NCBI RefSeq assembly: GCF_042434095.1
Contig: NZ_JBHLUE010000004.1
Location: forward strand, 744,001 to 808,000
Direction: 5' to 3'
Source of the DNA: KBS50 sp042434095
Lineage (GTDB): Bacteria; Actinomycetota; Actinomycetes; Mycobacteriales; Micromonosporaceae
DNA: 64,000 nt
Part shown: in pieces, positions 8,406 through 16,994 of the stretch
How positions within the stretch are numbered: position 1 is the first letter of the stretch
Layout: each line of letters starts with the position of its first letter
Translations under genes and position numbers: made by a program
Notes under the pieces: generated by a model
Databases searched by the model: none
Told to the model about the DNA's origin: nothing
The model's input: only the letters and a program-made list of their open reading frames with translations

Positions 8406-9053
8406 ATGTCCGTTCCGATCCCCCGCCGCGCGGTGCTGCGCGGCGCGGCCCTGCTGGCCGGCGCCGCCGCGGCGCCGCTGGTCGCGCGGCCCGCGCTCGC
8501 GGCCGTCGACCAGCCCGACATCGCCAACTGCGCGACCTGGGGCGCCCGGCCACCGTCATCGGCGGTGACCGTGCTGCAGAACCGGCCCAACAAGATCATC
8601 GTGCATCACACGGCGTTCCCGAACTCCACCGACTACAGCCAGGCGCACGCGTTCGCCAACGCGCGCGACATCCAGAACCTGCACATGGACACCAACGGTT
8701 GGCTGGACTCCGGGCAGCACTTCACCAACAGCCGCGGCGGCTGGCTGACCGAGGGCCGGCACGGCAGCCTGTACGCGCTGCTGCACGGGCAGACGATGGT
8801 GCAGGGCGCGCACTGCGTCGGCCAGAACAGCCAGGCCATCGGCATCGAGAACGAGGGCACCTATCTGGACGTGCAGCCGCCGCAGGCGCTGTGGGACAGC
8901 CTGGTGCTGTTCTGCGCCTTCACCTGCCAGCAGTACGCCATCCCGGCCACCGAGATCTACGGGCACAAGGACTTCAACGCCACGCAGTGCCCGGGCCTGC
9001 TGCACGACCGGCTGCCCGAACTGCGCGCCGCGGTGGCCGCCCTGCTCAGTTAG
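8406..9053 (+). CDS. Tat-exported N-acetylmuramoyl-L-alanine amidase (PGRP/Amidase_2 type)
   Basis: 215-residue zinc amidase that cuts the bond between muramic acid and the stem peptide of peptidoglycan. The start MSVPIPRRAVLRG plus a hydrophobic stretch ending ARPALA is a Tat signal peptide. The mature part shows CATWGARPP, the zinc ligands IIVHHTA (about His67), GHKDFN (about His187) and QCPG (about Cys195), and the GIENEGTY motif of peptidoglycan-recognition proteins. The start codon follows GGAGGTC. It is divergent from the expansin gene across a 288-bp gap containing an AT-rich patch (8260-8330) that probably carries both promoters. Confidence 0.92.
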   Translation: MSVPIPRRAVLRGAALLAGAAAAPLVARPALAAVDQPDIANCATWGARPPSSAVTVLQNRPNKIIVHHTAFPNSTDYSQAHAFANARDIQNLHMDTNGWLDSGQHFTNSRGGWLTEGRHGSLYALLHGQTMVQGAHCVGQNSQAIGIENEGTYLDVQPPQALWDSLVLFCAFTCQQYAIPATEIYGHKDFNATQCPGLLHDRLPELRAAVAALLS

Positions 9054-9200
9054 GGCGCGCCCGGCGGAACCTCGGCTCCGGATCCTTCGGGATCCCCCGG
9101 AACTCGAACGCGCGCCCCGGCGCATTGACCGACGGTGTTACCAAGGTCGGGACGGTCCGCGCGGCGCGGGCCCAGGCCGGCCGGTCCAAGGGGAGTCGCA

Positions 9201-10196
9201 GTGGTGAAGGCAGCAGGTTCGGGGCGCAGGAGCGGCGTGGCGCCGTTCATCGCCGGTGGCCTCGTGGCGCTGGTTGTGCTGGTCGGCGTCCTGGTGGGCG
9301 TGATCAACGGATTCGACAAGACCAACGCGGGCGAGGTGGCCGTGGTCCGCAACGGTGGCCTGTTCGACAACAAGCGGATCCGCCAGGTCGTCTCGCCCGG
9401 TTCCGGGATGACCTGGATCGGGCTGTGGTCGAGCATGCACCGGTACCCGTCGCAGCAGCGGTTCTACACCCTCACGGCCGACCAGGAGCGGGGCGGCCGG
9501 CCCGGGATCGACGTGGCGCACAGCCCGTCGAGCGACGGCGTGGACATGGGCATCGAGGCGACGATCTACTTCACCCTCAACACCGACCGGGCGGCCATCT
9601 CCAGCTTCGACGACAAGTTCGGCACCCGGGACTTCCTGGGCGCCGACGGCGAGCGCCGGTACCCGTGGGACGGGATCGACGGTTGGAACAGCTTCTTCGA
9701 CGCGGTGGTCCGGCCGATCATCGACAACGACCTGCGGGTGCAGATCAACAACTTCCGCTGCGCCGAGCTGGTGTCGAGCTGCGCGCTGGTGCAGAACGGC
9801 ACCATCCGCCCGGACACCGGCAAGCCGGCCGCGAACGGCCAGGCGAACAACACGAACATCGCGAAGGTGCAGCAGGCGATCAACGACAGCCTGCAGGCCG
9901 ACCTGCGGGACACGCTGGGCGGCGACTTCTTCCAGAACCTCAAGTTCAACCTGGTCCGGGTCAGCCTGCCGGCCAACGTGCAGGAGGCAGTCAACAAGGC
10001 GCAGGCGGCGTTCGCCCAGGTCAGCGAGGCACAGGCAAAGGTCGCCCAGGCGCAGGCCGAGGCCGACGCCAACAAGAAGCGGCAGGAGGGCTACAACGCC
10101 TGCACCACCTGCGCGCAGATCGACATGATCAAGGCGCTGCCGCCCGGGCTCACCACGTACGCGCCGGGCGCCGGCACGACCGTACCGATCAAGTAG
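9201..10196 (+). CDS. Band 7/SPFH-domain membrane protein
   Basis: 331 residues. One amino-terminal transmembrane helix (about residues 14-36) is followed by a prohibitin-like domain (NAGEVAVVRNGGLFDNKRIR, then VDMGIEATIYFTLNTD). An Ala/Gln-rich helix (VQEAVNKAQAAFAQVSEAQA) lies near the end, the usual coiled coil of SPFH proteins. Such proteins form membrane microdomain scaffolds. AAGGGGAG lies 5 nt before GTG 9201; GTG 9204 is nearly as good. The short Cys pair CTTC near residue 301 is unusual. The small membrane gene 9 nt downstream is probably co-transcribed. Confidence 0.87.
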   Translation: MVKAAGSGRRSGVAPFIAGGLVALVVLVGVLVGVINGFDKTNAGEVAVVRNGGLFDNKRIRQVVSPGSGMTWIGLWSSMHRYPSQQRFYTLTADQERGGRPGIDVAHSPSSDGVDMGIEATIYFTLNTDRAAISSFDDKFGTRDFLGADGERRYPWDGIDGWNSFFDAVVRPIIDNDLRVQINNFRCAELVSSCALVQNGTIRPDTGKPAANGQANNTNIAKVQQAINDSLQADLRDTLGGDFFQNLKFNLVRVSLPANVQEAVNKAQAAFAQVSEAQAKVAQAQAEADANKKRQEGYNACTTCAQIDMIKALPPGLTTYAPGAGTTVPIK

Positions 10197-10205
10197 GGGG
10201 CCGGC

Positions 10206-10517
10206 ATGCGGCTGATCGGCCTGCTCGTCGCCGTGCTGCTCGCGGCGGCCGTCCTCTACTGCGGGTACGCCGTGCTCACCCGGCTACGCGGCACGCGTAC
10301 CCGCCGGGCGCACCGGGCGGCCCGCTGGCAGGTCCGGCACTACGGCGGCGGCGGGCAGACCGTGGTGGCGGTCGTGCTGGCCACCACCGGGGGCGACCGG
10401 CTCGACGAGCACGTGGTGGCCCGGCTCCCGGACGGCGACCCGGACTGGCAGGCCCGGTTCCTCGCGGCCCGGCAGGAGGCCGAGGAACGGGCCTTCCACC
10501 TGAACGCCGACCGCTGA
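10206..10517 (+). CDS. Small single-pass membrane protein, partner of the Band 7 protein
   Basis: 103 residues. One transmembrane helix (about 4-26, LIGLLVAVLLAAAVLYCGYA) is followed by a basic stretch (RLRGTRTRRAHRAAR) and a soluble tail (GGGGQTVVAVVLATTGGDRLDEHVVA). It starts 9 nt after the Band 7 stop with a GGGGG-type ribosome binding site and is followed by a strong terminator, so the two genes form one unit. I do not recognise the family. NfeD proteins are the usual Band 7 partners, but this one lacks their OB-fold length. Confidence 0.8.
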   Translation: MRLIGLLVAVLLAAAVLYCGYAVLTRLRGTRTRRAHRAARWQVRHYGGGGQTVVAVVLATTGGDRLDEHVVARLPDGDPDWQARFLAARQEAEERAFHLNADR

Positions 10518-10522
10518 AGCGG

Positions 10523-10559
10523 CGCGGCGCCGCGTGACCGGCTGTCACGCGGCGCCGCG
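10523..10559 (+). terminator. Hairpin terminator of the Band 7 operon
   Basis: Perfect 16-bp inverted repeat (10523-10538 with 10544-10559) and a 5-nt loop, starting 5 bp after the upstream stop codon. Confidence 0.85.
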
Positions 10560-10620
10560 GTGAGCGGTACGCGGGGCCCGGGGTCGGTGTCGGGCGCCCG
10601 CGTCCGGCGTCCGGACCGGC

Positions 10621-11244
10621 TCAGGACCCGAGCTGGCTCAACGGGCCCGCCAGGTCCGGGAAGTTGCGGGTGCTCATCGCCTGCACCCCCGCGGTGTGGT
10701 CGCCGTTGAACGGCGTGGTGGCGCCGGGGCAGCCGGCCGCGGTGGCCTCCGCCGGCGTGTTGAACCAGAAGCCGACGTGGTAGGTGTGGATCGGGGCGAA
10801 CGCCGGATTGCTGGTGGCGTCGATCGTCGGATGCGTGTCCGGGGCATGGGTGCTGCCGGGCGCCACGGCGAAGGTCTCGATGTTGAACCGCCCGATGACC
10901 CGGACAGTCGCCCGGCCGCGAGAGTCCGACCGCAGGTCGCTCTGGTACCAGGAGACCCCGAACGGAGCGTTGGGCACCTGCAGGATGAACAGGTCGAAGT
11001 TGGTTCGCGGTGGCAGCCCGTACGCCCGTATGGTCATCACCTCGTTGAAGCGTTGCGGGTACACCCGGACCGTCGCGCGGGCGTCGCGGAGGCAGTTGGC
11101 GCCCTCGGCCGCGGCGGAACGGACCATCGTGAAGGTCAGTCCGTTGCCCCCCGCGACCGCGGTGGTGGTCACGATCGAGGCGACCAGCGCGCCGGCCGCA
11201 GTGGCGGCGGCGAGGACACCGATGATCTTGATGCGCAGTTTCAT
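10621..11244 (-). CDS. Secreted protein of unknown function
   Basis: 207 residues. Residues 1-31 form a signal peptide (MKLRIKIIGVLAAATAAGAL to TTTAVAGG). The mature part is beta-rich (ARATVRVYPQRFNEVMTIRAYGL, NFDLFILQVPNAPFGVSWYQ) and contains two Cys that could pair. The segment on molecular comparison resembles secreted proteins of soil actinobacteria with no known role. It stands alone between the Band 7 operon and the 11478 gene. An AT-rich stretch upstream (11320-11385) is the likely promoter region. Confidence 0.82.
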   Translation of the reverse strand: MKLRIKIIGVLAAATAAGALVASIVTTTAVAGGNGLTFTMVRSAAAEGANCLRDARATVRVYPQRFNEVMTIRAYGLPPRTNFDLFILQVPNAPFGVSWYQSDLRSDSRGRATVRVIGRFNIETFAVAPGSTHAPDTHPTIDATSNPAFAPIHTYHVGFWFNTPAEATAAGCPGATTPFNGDHTAGVQAMSTRNFPDLAGPLSQLGS

Positions 11245-11477
11245 GGCGATCTCCAGCTGGTGGGAGGAGGCGGCGGCCCGGGTCGGCGGTTGCCGGATGA
11301 TCCGGACAGCTCAGGCGGAAACCACGCTAGATAAGTCGACTCCGGCAGCAAAGACATTAGCCTTAGATCCGTCAATATGAGGAGCACCCATGATCGCTCC
11401 ATCCGGCGCCGAGCCGCCGAGGCCCCCCGCACCGGCCGAGGCGACGTGGCCAGTGCGGTGGAACCCCAGCCGAGCGG

Positions 11478-12578
11478 TCAGCTCGGTCGAGCCACCATCA
11501 GCGCGGGGAGATCGGCGGCCTGGACCGACCGACGGGCCCGGCCCGCGCCCAGCAGATAGAGCTCGCACCCTGCCCGGGTGAACCGCACCGTGATCGCCCG
11601 GCCGGCGTGCCGGGCCGCGAGCCGGATCAGCTCCGGCACCGGGTCGCCCGGCACGGCCACCGGGTCGTGGTCCGGCGCCGGGATGGCAACGTGCGGATCG
11701 ACCGGCACGCGCTCCGCGAACGCGAGGTCCAGCACGTCGATGAGGGCCGCCACGGCGGCCCGCGGGCCGGCCGCGGTGGGGAACTCGTCGACCGGGACCG
11801 GCGCGGCCGGCGACAGCAGCCGCAGCTCCCAGCGCGGCCCGTCCGGCCAGCGCAGCACCGCAACCGGCGCGCCGGTGGTGGTGGTGCGCGCCTCCCGCCC
11901 GACCGGCAGGCCGGGCAGACCCACCGGAGCTGGTCCGCCGTTGAGGTCGGTCGACTTCGAGGCGCCCGCCGGGCGGGACGGCGCCGGCACCGGTACGCCG
12001 TCCCGCAGCGTGACCAGCAGCGCCAGGTCGAGGCCGTGGGCCAACCGGACGAGCGTCGCGAGCGTGAGTGGACCGGGCGCACCCGGCCGCCCGCCGGCTT
12101 GGCCGGCGAGCAGACCGAACCGGCCCAGCCGCCGCCCGGCGTGGTTCGGCGCTCCGCTCCGGCCGATGGCCACCCGCCAGGGCTCCCGCCAGCACTCCGC
12201 GACGGCCCGCGCTTCGAGGTCGTACCGCCGGTCGGCCGGCAGCTCGGGATCCCAGTCGGCGGGCAGCCGCAGGGTCAGCTCGTCGGGCGTCCCGGCCACG
12301 CCCGCCGCCTCGGCCAGCTCCCCGATCCGCGCGGTGAGCGCCACCCGCCAGCCACCGCCCGGGACCGGCCGGACATCAAGGCGGCCCGGTTCGACGACGG
12401 CCGAGCGAACAGCGCCGGTGTCGATGTTGGCCACCGTGAGTACGAGCTGCGCCCGCAACCGGCCCCGACCGGCACACGCTGGGCAACCGTCCGGCTCGAA
12501 CGGGCCCGCGCCGACCGGGCCGGGGTCCGGCCGGCCGGAGCAGACCGGGCAGGTGATCACGGGTGCGGCCGCGCTCAC
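11478..12578 (-). CDS. Unknown protein with a CxxC-CxxC zinc-ribbon-like start
   Basis: 366 residues from GTG 12578, which overlaps the upstream stop as GTGA. The amino terminus carries ITCPVCSGRPDPG and CPACAGRGRLRAQL, two CxxC pairs about 20 residues apart resembling a DnaJ-type zinc ribbon. The rest is Ala/Arg/Pro-rich with beta-like stretches (LVLTVANIDTGAVRSAVVEPG, AITVRFTRAGCELYLLGAGRAR). A frame extending upstream to 13052 is open but lacks a ribosome binding site and would run through the upstream gene. Translation is probably coupled to the small Cys/His protein before it. Function unknown. Confidence 0.75.
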   Translation of the reverse strand: MSAAAPVITCPVCSGRPDPGPVGAGPFEPDGCPACAGRGRLRAQLVLTVANIDTGAVRSAVVEPGRLDVRPVPGGGWRVALTARIGELAEAAGVAGTPDELTLRLPADWDPELPADRRYDLEARAVAECWREPWRVAIGRSGAPNHAGRRLGRFGLLAGQAGGRPGAPGPLTLATLVRLAHGLDLALLVTLRDGVPVPAPSRPAGASKSTDLNGGPAPVGLPGLPVGREARTTTTGAPVAVLRWPDGPRWELRLLSPAAPVPVDEFPTAAGPRAAVAALIDVLDLAFAERVPVDPHVAIPAPDHDPVAVPGDPVPELIRLAARHAGRAITVRFTRAGCELYLLGAGRARRSVQAADLPALMVARPS

Positions 12579-12826
12579 CGGGCCACCTCCGGCGTGCACG
12601 GCCCGTCGTGGTCGGCCCGCCGGGCGCACCGGCCGCCACCCGGCAGCCGGCAATCGCAGAACACCCGATGTCGTACGCCCTGCTCGTCCTCGGCCGACAC
12701 GGTGGTCTCTCCCTGGTCCACCTCGGCCAGGAAGCCGAGCGAGCGGGCCAGCGTGCCGGCGAAGTGCCGGGCCGCGGGCAGGTCGGCCGCCGTGAATGGC
12801 AGGTGCGCCACCCAGCGCGGGCTCAT
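12575..12826 (-). CDS. Small Cys/His protein, paralogue of the 34581 gene
   Basis: 83 residues, starting RWVAHLPFTAADL and ending with VFCDCRLPGGGRC and RRADHDGPC. The spacing C-x9-C-x5-H-x3-C is identical in the 87-residue protein at 34581, along with W-V-x-H-L-P, V-R-H-x-V-F-C-D and RA[DE]HxGxC. This suggests a zinc-binding knuckle. Its stop overlaps the start of the 11478 gene (GTGA), and its ATG overlaps the stop of a putative 46-residue frame upstream (ATGA). Function unknown; conserved spacing in two copies argues that it is real. Confidence 0.8.
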   Translation of the reverse strand: MSPRWVAHLPFTAADLPAARHFAGTLARSLGFLAEVDQGETTVSAEDEQGVRHRVFCDCRLPGGGRCARRADHDGPCTPEVAR

Positions 12827-12963
12827 CCGGCAACCCCCGCGGCCGTGGTCGCCCGCAGCATGGCGGCCGGCCGCGGCGGCGGGTACGGCGTCCCGGTCCG
12901 ACCGGACCCGCGGTCGGACGGCGACGGTGGCTTCGAGCGCCCGGCGAACGAAAATGCGCGCAC
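12823..12963 (-). CDS. Putative short basic protein coupled to the Cys/His gene
   Basis: 46 residues from GTG 12963 (VRAFSFAGRSKPPSPSDRGS onward), ending AAGVAG with a stop that overlaps the next start as ATGA. A GGG-containing sequence lies about 10 nt upstream of the GTG. It is Pro/Gly/Arg-rich with no recognisable domain. It may be a real first gene of a three-gene unit or a chance leader frame. Confidence 0.35.
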   Translation of the reverse strand: MRAFSFAGRSKPPSPSDRGSGRTGTPYPPPRPAAMLRATTAAGVAG

Positions 12964-13196
12964 GACAGCATCACCCTTTCTTGGCAGGGAGTTGGCTCGA
13001 ATTGAGATGACCGGTGGGAATCGACGACGACCGGTCGCGCCGTTCGGAGCAATCTTGAGCGCCCGGCACCGGGATTTCAACGAGTCACCGCGCGTTTGCG
13101 GTGGGTATTTGCGACCAACTGGCCGATGTTGCAAAAACACCGCTCAAACGGTCCTTACATGCCGCCGCGGCCCGACCAAAAGCGCGAAAATCGGTA

Positions 13197-13225
13197 TTGT
13201 AGAGCGTTCTTTCTAGAGTTATCTT
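13197..13225 (+). promoter_or_regulatory. Predicted promoter for a leaderless ArsR-type regulator mRNA
   Basis: TTGTAG (13197-13202), a 17-bp spacer and TATCTT (13220-13225) precede the ATG at 13232 by 6 nt, so transcription would begin at or next to the start codon. No Shine-Dalgarno sequence is present. The preceding gap (12964-13196) also feeds the divergent Cys/His operon. Confidence 0.5.
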
Positions 13226-13231
13226 TAGCAA

Positions 13232-13825
13232 ATGCCGGATCCCCGACCGCAGGTCGCGCTCACCGACCCCACCGCGCTGCGCGCGTACGCCCACCCGCTG
13301 CGGCTGGCCCTCGTCGGGCTGCTCCGTCGCGAGGGCCCGCTCACCGCCACCCGGGCGGCCCGGGCGCTCGGCGACAACGTGCCGAACTGCTCCTTCCACC
13401 TCCGCCAGCTCGCCAAGTACGGCCTGGTGGAGCGGGTCGCCGGCGCCGACGCCCGGGAGCGGCCCTGGCAGGCCACGGCGCTGGCCACCCAGTGGGAGCA
13501 CCACGCCGACGACCCGGCCATGCAGGCCGCGGTGGACCATCTCGACGCGGTCATCGCAAAGCGCTACTACGAGCGGGCCATGCGCTGGCTCGCCCGGCGC
13601 GCCGAGGAGCCCGCCGAGTGGCGCCGAAACACCGGGCCGGGCGACGCGCTGCTCTTCCTCACCGCGGAGGAGCTGGCCGAACTGCTGCGCCGACAGGAGG
13701 AGCTCGTGGCAGAGTTCCGGCCCCGGCAGGTCGAGGAGAGCCTGCGGCCGCCGGGCGCGCGGGCCGTCAGCATCGCCCAGTACGTCACGCTCTACCACCC
13801 GGACGAGGCGGCGGACCGGCCGTGA
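13232..13825 (+). CDS. ArsR/winged-helix regulator of the adjacent exporter
   Basis: 197 residues. The winged helix (about 14-75) reads LRAYAHPLRLALVGLLRREG and NVPNCSFHLRQLAKYGLVER, typical of HTH_20 regulators. The carboxy-terminal part is helical and Glu/Arg-rich and may bind a ligand. Its stop overlaps the start of an MFS transporter (GTGA), so the two are translationally coupled and the regulator most likely controls this exporter in response to a transported compound. The start is set by the promoter, giving a leaderless mRNA. Confidence 0.9.
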   Translation: MPDPRPQVALTDPTALRAYAHPLRLALVGLLRREGPLTATRAARALGDNVPNCSFHLRQLAKYGLVERVAGADARERPWQATALATQWEHHADDPAMQAAVDHLDAVIAKRYYERAMRWLARRAEEPAEWRRNTGPGDALLFLTAEELAELLRRQEELVAEFRPRQVEESLRPPGARAVSIAQYVTLYHPDEAADRP

Positions 13826-15069
13826 CCGCCGTCCGCGAACCCCGTGCCCGGGCCTGGGCGCCGCCGCTGCTGCGCGACCCGCCGTTCCGGCGCTACTGGT
13901 CCGGCCAGACCGTGTCGCTGCTGGGCGACCAGATCACCGAGATCGCCCTGCCGCTGCTCGCCGTGCTGGTGGCGCACGCCGGGCCGGCGCAGATGGGCTA
14001 CCTCACCGCCGCGGCGCTGCTGCCGAACCTGCTCTTCTCGCTGGTGGCCGGCGCGTGGGCGGACCGCCGCGCGGACAAGCGGCGGATCATGATCCTGGCC
14101 GACCTCGGCCGCGCGGCCGCGCTGCTCGCGGTGCCCACCCTCTACCTCACCGGCCGGCTGGCGCTGCCGGTGCTGTACCTGATCGCCTTCGCCGTCGGCA
14201 CGTTGAGCGTGGCGTTCGAGGTGTGCCGCAGCACGCTGTTCGCGTCGCTGGTGAACCGCCGGGACTACCTGGCGGCCAACGCGCTGCTGAACGGCTCCCG
14301 GGCGTTCTCCTTCGTGGCCGGGACCAGCGCCGGCGGGTTGCTGGTGCAGTTCCTCACCGCCCCGGTGGCGCTGCTGGTGGACGGGCTGTCCTATCTGTAC
14401 TCGGCGTGGGCCATCGCCCGGGTCCGGGTCACCGAGCCGGCGCCGCCAACCGAGCGCGGCCTGGCGGTAGGCCGCGGGCTGAGCTTCCTCGCCCGCTCGC
14501 CGGTGATGCGGGCCCTGGTGTGCGGGAGCACCACGCTCAACCTGTTCAACTACATGTTCCACGCGCTGTTCATCCTGTACGCCACCCGCTATCTGCGGAT
14601 CGCGCCCGGCGTGCTGGGGGTGGCCCTGGGGGTGGCCTCGATCGGCTCGCTGCTCGGCGCCACGCTCGCGCGCCGGCTGGCCGACCGGTTCGGCGTGGGC
14701 CGGACGCTGGTGGCCAGCTACCTCCTTTTCCCGGCGCCGCTGATCCTGATCCCGCTGGCCACCGGGCCGCATGCGCTGGTGCTCGCCACCCTCTGCGCGG
14801 CCGAGTTCCTCAGCGGGGCCGGCGTGATGGTGCTGGACATCGTGGGCGGCTCGGTCCAGACCAGCGTGGTCCCGGATGGACTGCGGGCCCGGGTCTCCGG
14901 GGCGTACCGGACCCTCAACTACGGCATTCGGCCGATCGGCGCGGTGCTGGGCGGCGCGCTGGGCGCGGCGCTGGGCGTCCGCACCGGTCTCTGGATCGCC
15001 ACGGTCGGCGCCACGGCCGGCACCGGATGGCTGCTCGCCTCCCCCATCCCCCGCCTCCACCGCCTCTAA
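13822..15069 (+). CDS. MFS transporter (drug-efflux type)
   Basis: 415 residues with about twelve hydrophobic helices, beginning RDPPFRRYWSGQTVSLLGDQ, the opening found in MFS exporters of the MefA/MFS_3 group. The conserved loop after helix 2 reads AGAWADRRADKRRIM. The GTG at 13822 overlaps the regulator stop. Expected role is proton-driven export of a toxic compound or a metabolite from the cytoplasm; the substrate cannot be read from sequence. It ends 32 bp before a long bidirectional hairpin. Confidence 0.9.
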   Translation: MTAVREPRARAWAPPLLRDPPFRRYWSGQTVSLLGDQITEIALPLLAVLVAHAGPAQMGYLTAAALLPNLLFSLVAGAWADRRADKRRIMILADLGRAAALLAVPTLYLTGRLALPVLYLIAFAVGTLSVAFEVCRSTLFASLVNRRDYLAANALLNGSRAFSFVAGTSAGGLLVQFLTAPVALLVDGLSYLYSAWAIARVRVTEPAPPTERGLAVGRGLSFLARSPVMRALVCGSTTLNLFNYMFHALFILYATRYLRIAPGVLGVALGVASIGSLLGATLARRLADRFGVGRTLVASYLLFPAPLILIPLATGPHALVLATLCAAEFLSGAGVMVLDIVGGSVQTSVVPDGLRARVSGAYRTLNYGIRPIGAVLGGALGAALGVRTGLWIATVGATAGTGWLLASPIPRLHRL

Positions 15070-15101
15070 CTCCCCACCCTCCCGCCCCTCTCCCGCCTCG
15101 G

Positions 15102-15172
15102 GCGATCTTGCACTTTTGGCCCCAGCAAAAGGCGCATAAGACGCAAAAAGAGGGCCCAAAGTGCAAGATCGC
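15102..15172. terminator. Long inverted repeat between convergent genes
   Basis: Arms of 21 bp (15102-15122 and 15152-15172) with one mismatch flank a 29-nt A-rich loop. The arms include GCGATCTTGCACTTT. It lies between the MFS gene (+) and the GNAT gene (-), as a bidirectional terminator should. Confidence 0.75.
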
Positions 15173-15204
15173 GGGGCGGGTCAAGGGGCGGGTGGCGGGG
15201 TGGG

Positions 15205-15690
15205 TCAGCGCATCTGGCGGGCCATCACGAGTTCGTGTCCGCGGCCGTCGGGTAGCGGGTCGCCCAGCTCGCCGGTTGGCTCGAAGCCGTGCCGCCGGTA
15301 CAGGCCGATCGCGGCCGGGTTGTCCGGCATCACGGCCAGCCGGACCTCCCGGGCGTCCCGCTCGGCCGCCCAACGCAGCAACTCGACCATCAGCCGATCC
15401 CCCACGCCCCGGCCGCGGGCCGCCGGGGAGACCCACATGGAAATCAGCTCCACGACGTCCGCCCGGTCGCCCGGCACGCCGGTGGCCATCCCGACCGGCA
15501 CGCCGTCCAGCACGGCGACCATGTTGTACGCGCCGGGCAGCGCCAGCCGCGACCGCCAGCGCTCCGCCGGGGCGCCCTGCCAGTCGGCCAGCGGCGAAGA
15601 GAACGCGTACGGCGCGTCGGCCAGCGCGGCGAGCCGCAGCTCGCGCCAGATCGGCCAGTCATCCTCGGTTAACACCCGCAACTCCAGCAT
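15205..15690 (-). CDS. GNAT-family acetyltransferase
   Basis: 161 residues. The acetyl-CoA site is visible as VSPAARGRGVGDRLMVELL (motif A, R/Q-x-x-G-x-G/A form), followed by VMPDNPAAIGLYRRHGFEPTG, the usual motif B. A short first half (LRVLTEDDWPIWRELRLAAL) opens the fold. ATG 15690 was chosen because the GNAT fold begins there; the in-frame extension upstream is Pro/Ser-rich and would overlap the next gene. The acceptor substrate is unknown. Confidence 0.92.
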   Translation of the reverse strand: MLELRVLTEDDWPIWRELRLAALADAPYAFSSPLADWQGAPAERWRSRLALPGAYNMVAVLDGVPVGMATGVPGDRADVVELISMWVSPAARGRGVGDRLMVELLRWAAERDAREVRLAVMPDNPAAIGLYRRHGFEPTGELGDPLPDGRGHELVMARQMR

Positions 15691-15733
15691 CCCGGCAGCA
15701 TGCCCGAGCGGCGTCGCGGGGGTCCCGGAGGGG

Positions 15734-16897
15734 TCAGCGGGATCGGACGGCGAGTTGGGTGAGGCGGGGCAACCCGAGGTCGACCTTGCCGGACCGGCCG
15801 GAGTTCGTCTCGGTCGCATGCAGCTCACCGTCGGCGTCCAGCAGGAACAGGAACCGGCCGTCCGGCGACCAGGCGTACTGGCTCTCGTCGAAGCTGGCGG
15901 ACTCGATCCGCGCGTCGAGCGGCCGGTCGGCGCCGGTGTTCAGGTCGATCAGGTGCACCATCGGCCTTAGCGGCGGCTGCTCCACCAGCAGCGCGGCCCT
16001 GTTCCCGTCCGGCGAGACCGACCCGCCGACCTGGAGCGCACTGGGCAGCCGGCCGGGCAGCGGACGCCGCGCGCCGGTGCGGCGGTCCACCACCACGGTG
16101 GCGCACCGGTATCTCTCGTCGCACTCCCGGGCCAGCGCGCGGGTGCGGCCGACCGCCAGCACGGCGCCGGAGGTGAGCCGGCGGATCCCGTCCGGGCGCA
16201 CCGAGTAGCTGCCGCCGGTGCCGGTGAACAGCGGATAGCCGGCGCCGTCCGGTTCGACGAACCCGCCGCCGTCCAGCGTCGGCTGGTCGAGCGCCACATT
16301 CCGCGCCTGGCCGTCGAGGCCGACCAGCTCGTACCGGTGCTCCCGGGTCAGCCAGCCGGTGCCGGGCTCCGGACCCGGAATCAGCGGTCCCTCCTCGGCC
16401 AGCGCCCCGGTCAACGCCTGCGCCGGCCGGCCGTCCGGAACCGCGTACCCGGGCACCCGGTCGAGCGGCCGGATGACGACCCGACCCGGGCCGGCCAGGA
16501 ACGAGACGGGTCCGCCGCTGGCCAGCCCCGGCACCGCGGTCACGCTCACCCGCCCCGGGGCGGGCTCGATCCGCACCACCGCGTCGGGGCCGCGGCCGAA
16601 CAGCTCCCAACCGGCCGTTCCGCCGAACAGCGGGTGCCCCAGCTCGGTCACCGCCGGGCCGGACCCGACCGGACCGACCGCCGACGCCGAGGTGGCCGCG
16701 GTGGACGGGGCAGCGGTCGACCGTTCCGCGGCCGGCGGACCCGGATCGCGCCGCTCGGCGCGTACCACAAGGACCAGGGCGACCACGGCGGCGAGCGCGA
16801 GGGCCAGCCAGCGCAACCACGGGCGGCCCGGCCGGTCGTCCCGGCCGGCGCCGTGCTCCAGCACGTCCGGACCGGTGGGGTACGGTTCGCGGTCCAT
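15734..16897 (-). CDS. Membrane-anchored extracytoplasmic protein, possibly beta-propeller
   Basis: 387 residues. A cytoplasmic start of about 27 residues, one transmembrane helix (about 28-45, LRWLALALAAVVALVLVV), a Ser/Thr/Ala-rich stalk (about 55-75), then a long beta-rich outer part. Repeated blades such as GGSVSPDGNRAALLVEQPP and QYAWSPDGRFLFLLDADG resemble TolB/WD40-like propellers. Function unknown; such proteins often sense or bind ligands outside the membrane. It is 43 bp upstream of the GNAT gene on the same strand. Confidence 0.82.
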   Translation of the reverse strand: MDREPYPTGPDVLEHGAGRDDRPGRPWLRWLALALAAVVALVLVVRAERRDPGPPAAERSTAAPSTAATSASAVGPVGSGPAVTELGHPLFGGTAGWELFGRGPDAVVRIEPAPGRVSVTAVPGLASGGPVSFLAGPGRVVIRPLDRVPGYAVPDGRPAQALTGALAEEGPLIPGPEPGTGWLTREHRYELVGLDGQARNVALDQPTLDGGGFVEPDGAGYPLFTGTGGSYSVRPDGIRRLTSGAVLAVGRTRALARECDERYRCATVVVDRRTGARRPLPGRLPSALQVGGSVSPDGNRAALLVEQPPLRPMVHLIDLNTGADRPLDARIESASFDESQYAWSPDGRFLFLLDADGELHATETNSGRSGKVDLGLPRLTQLAVRSR

Positions 16898-16994
16898 CCG
16901 GATATCATCCGCCGGCCGCCCGCGGAGCGACAGTCCGGTTCGGACGCCGGCGGTACGCGCCGCGCTTGCGCGGCACCGGCGGATCCTCTCCGGG

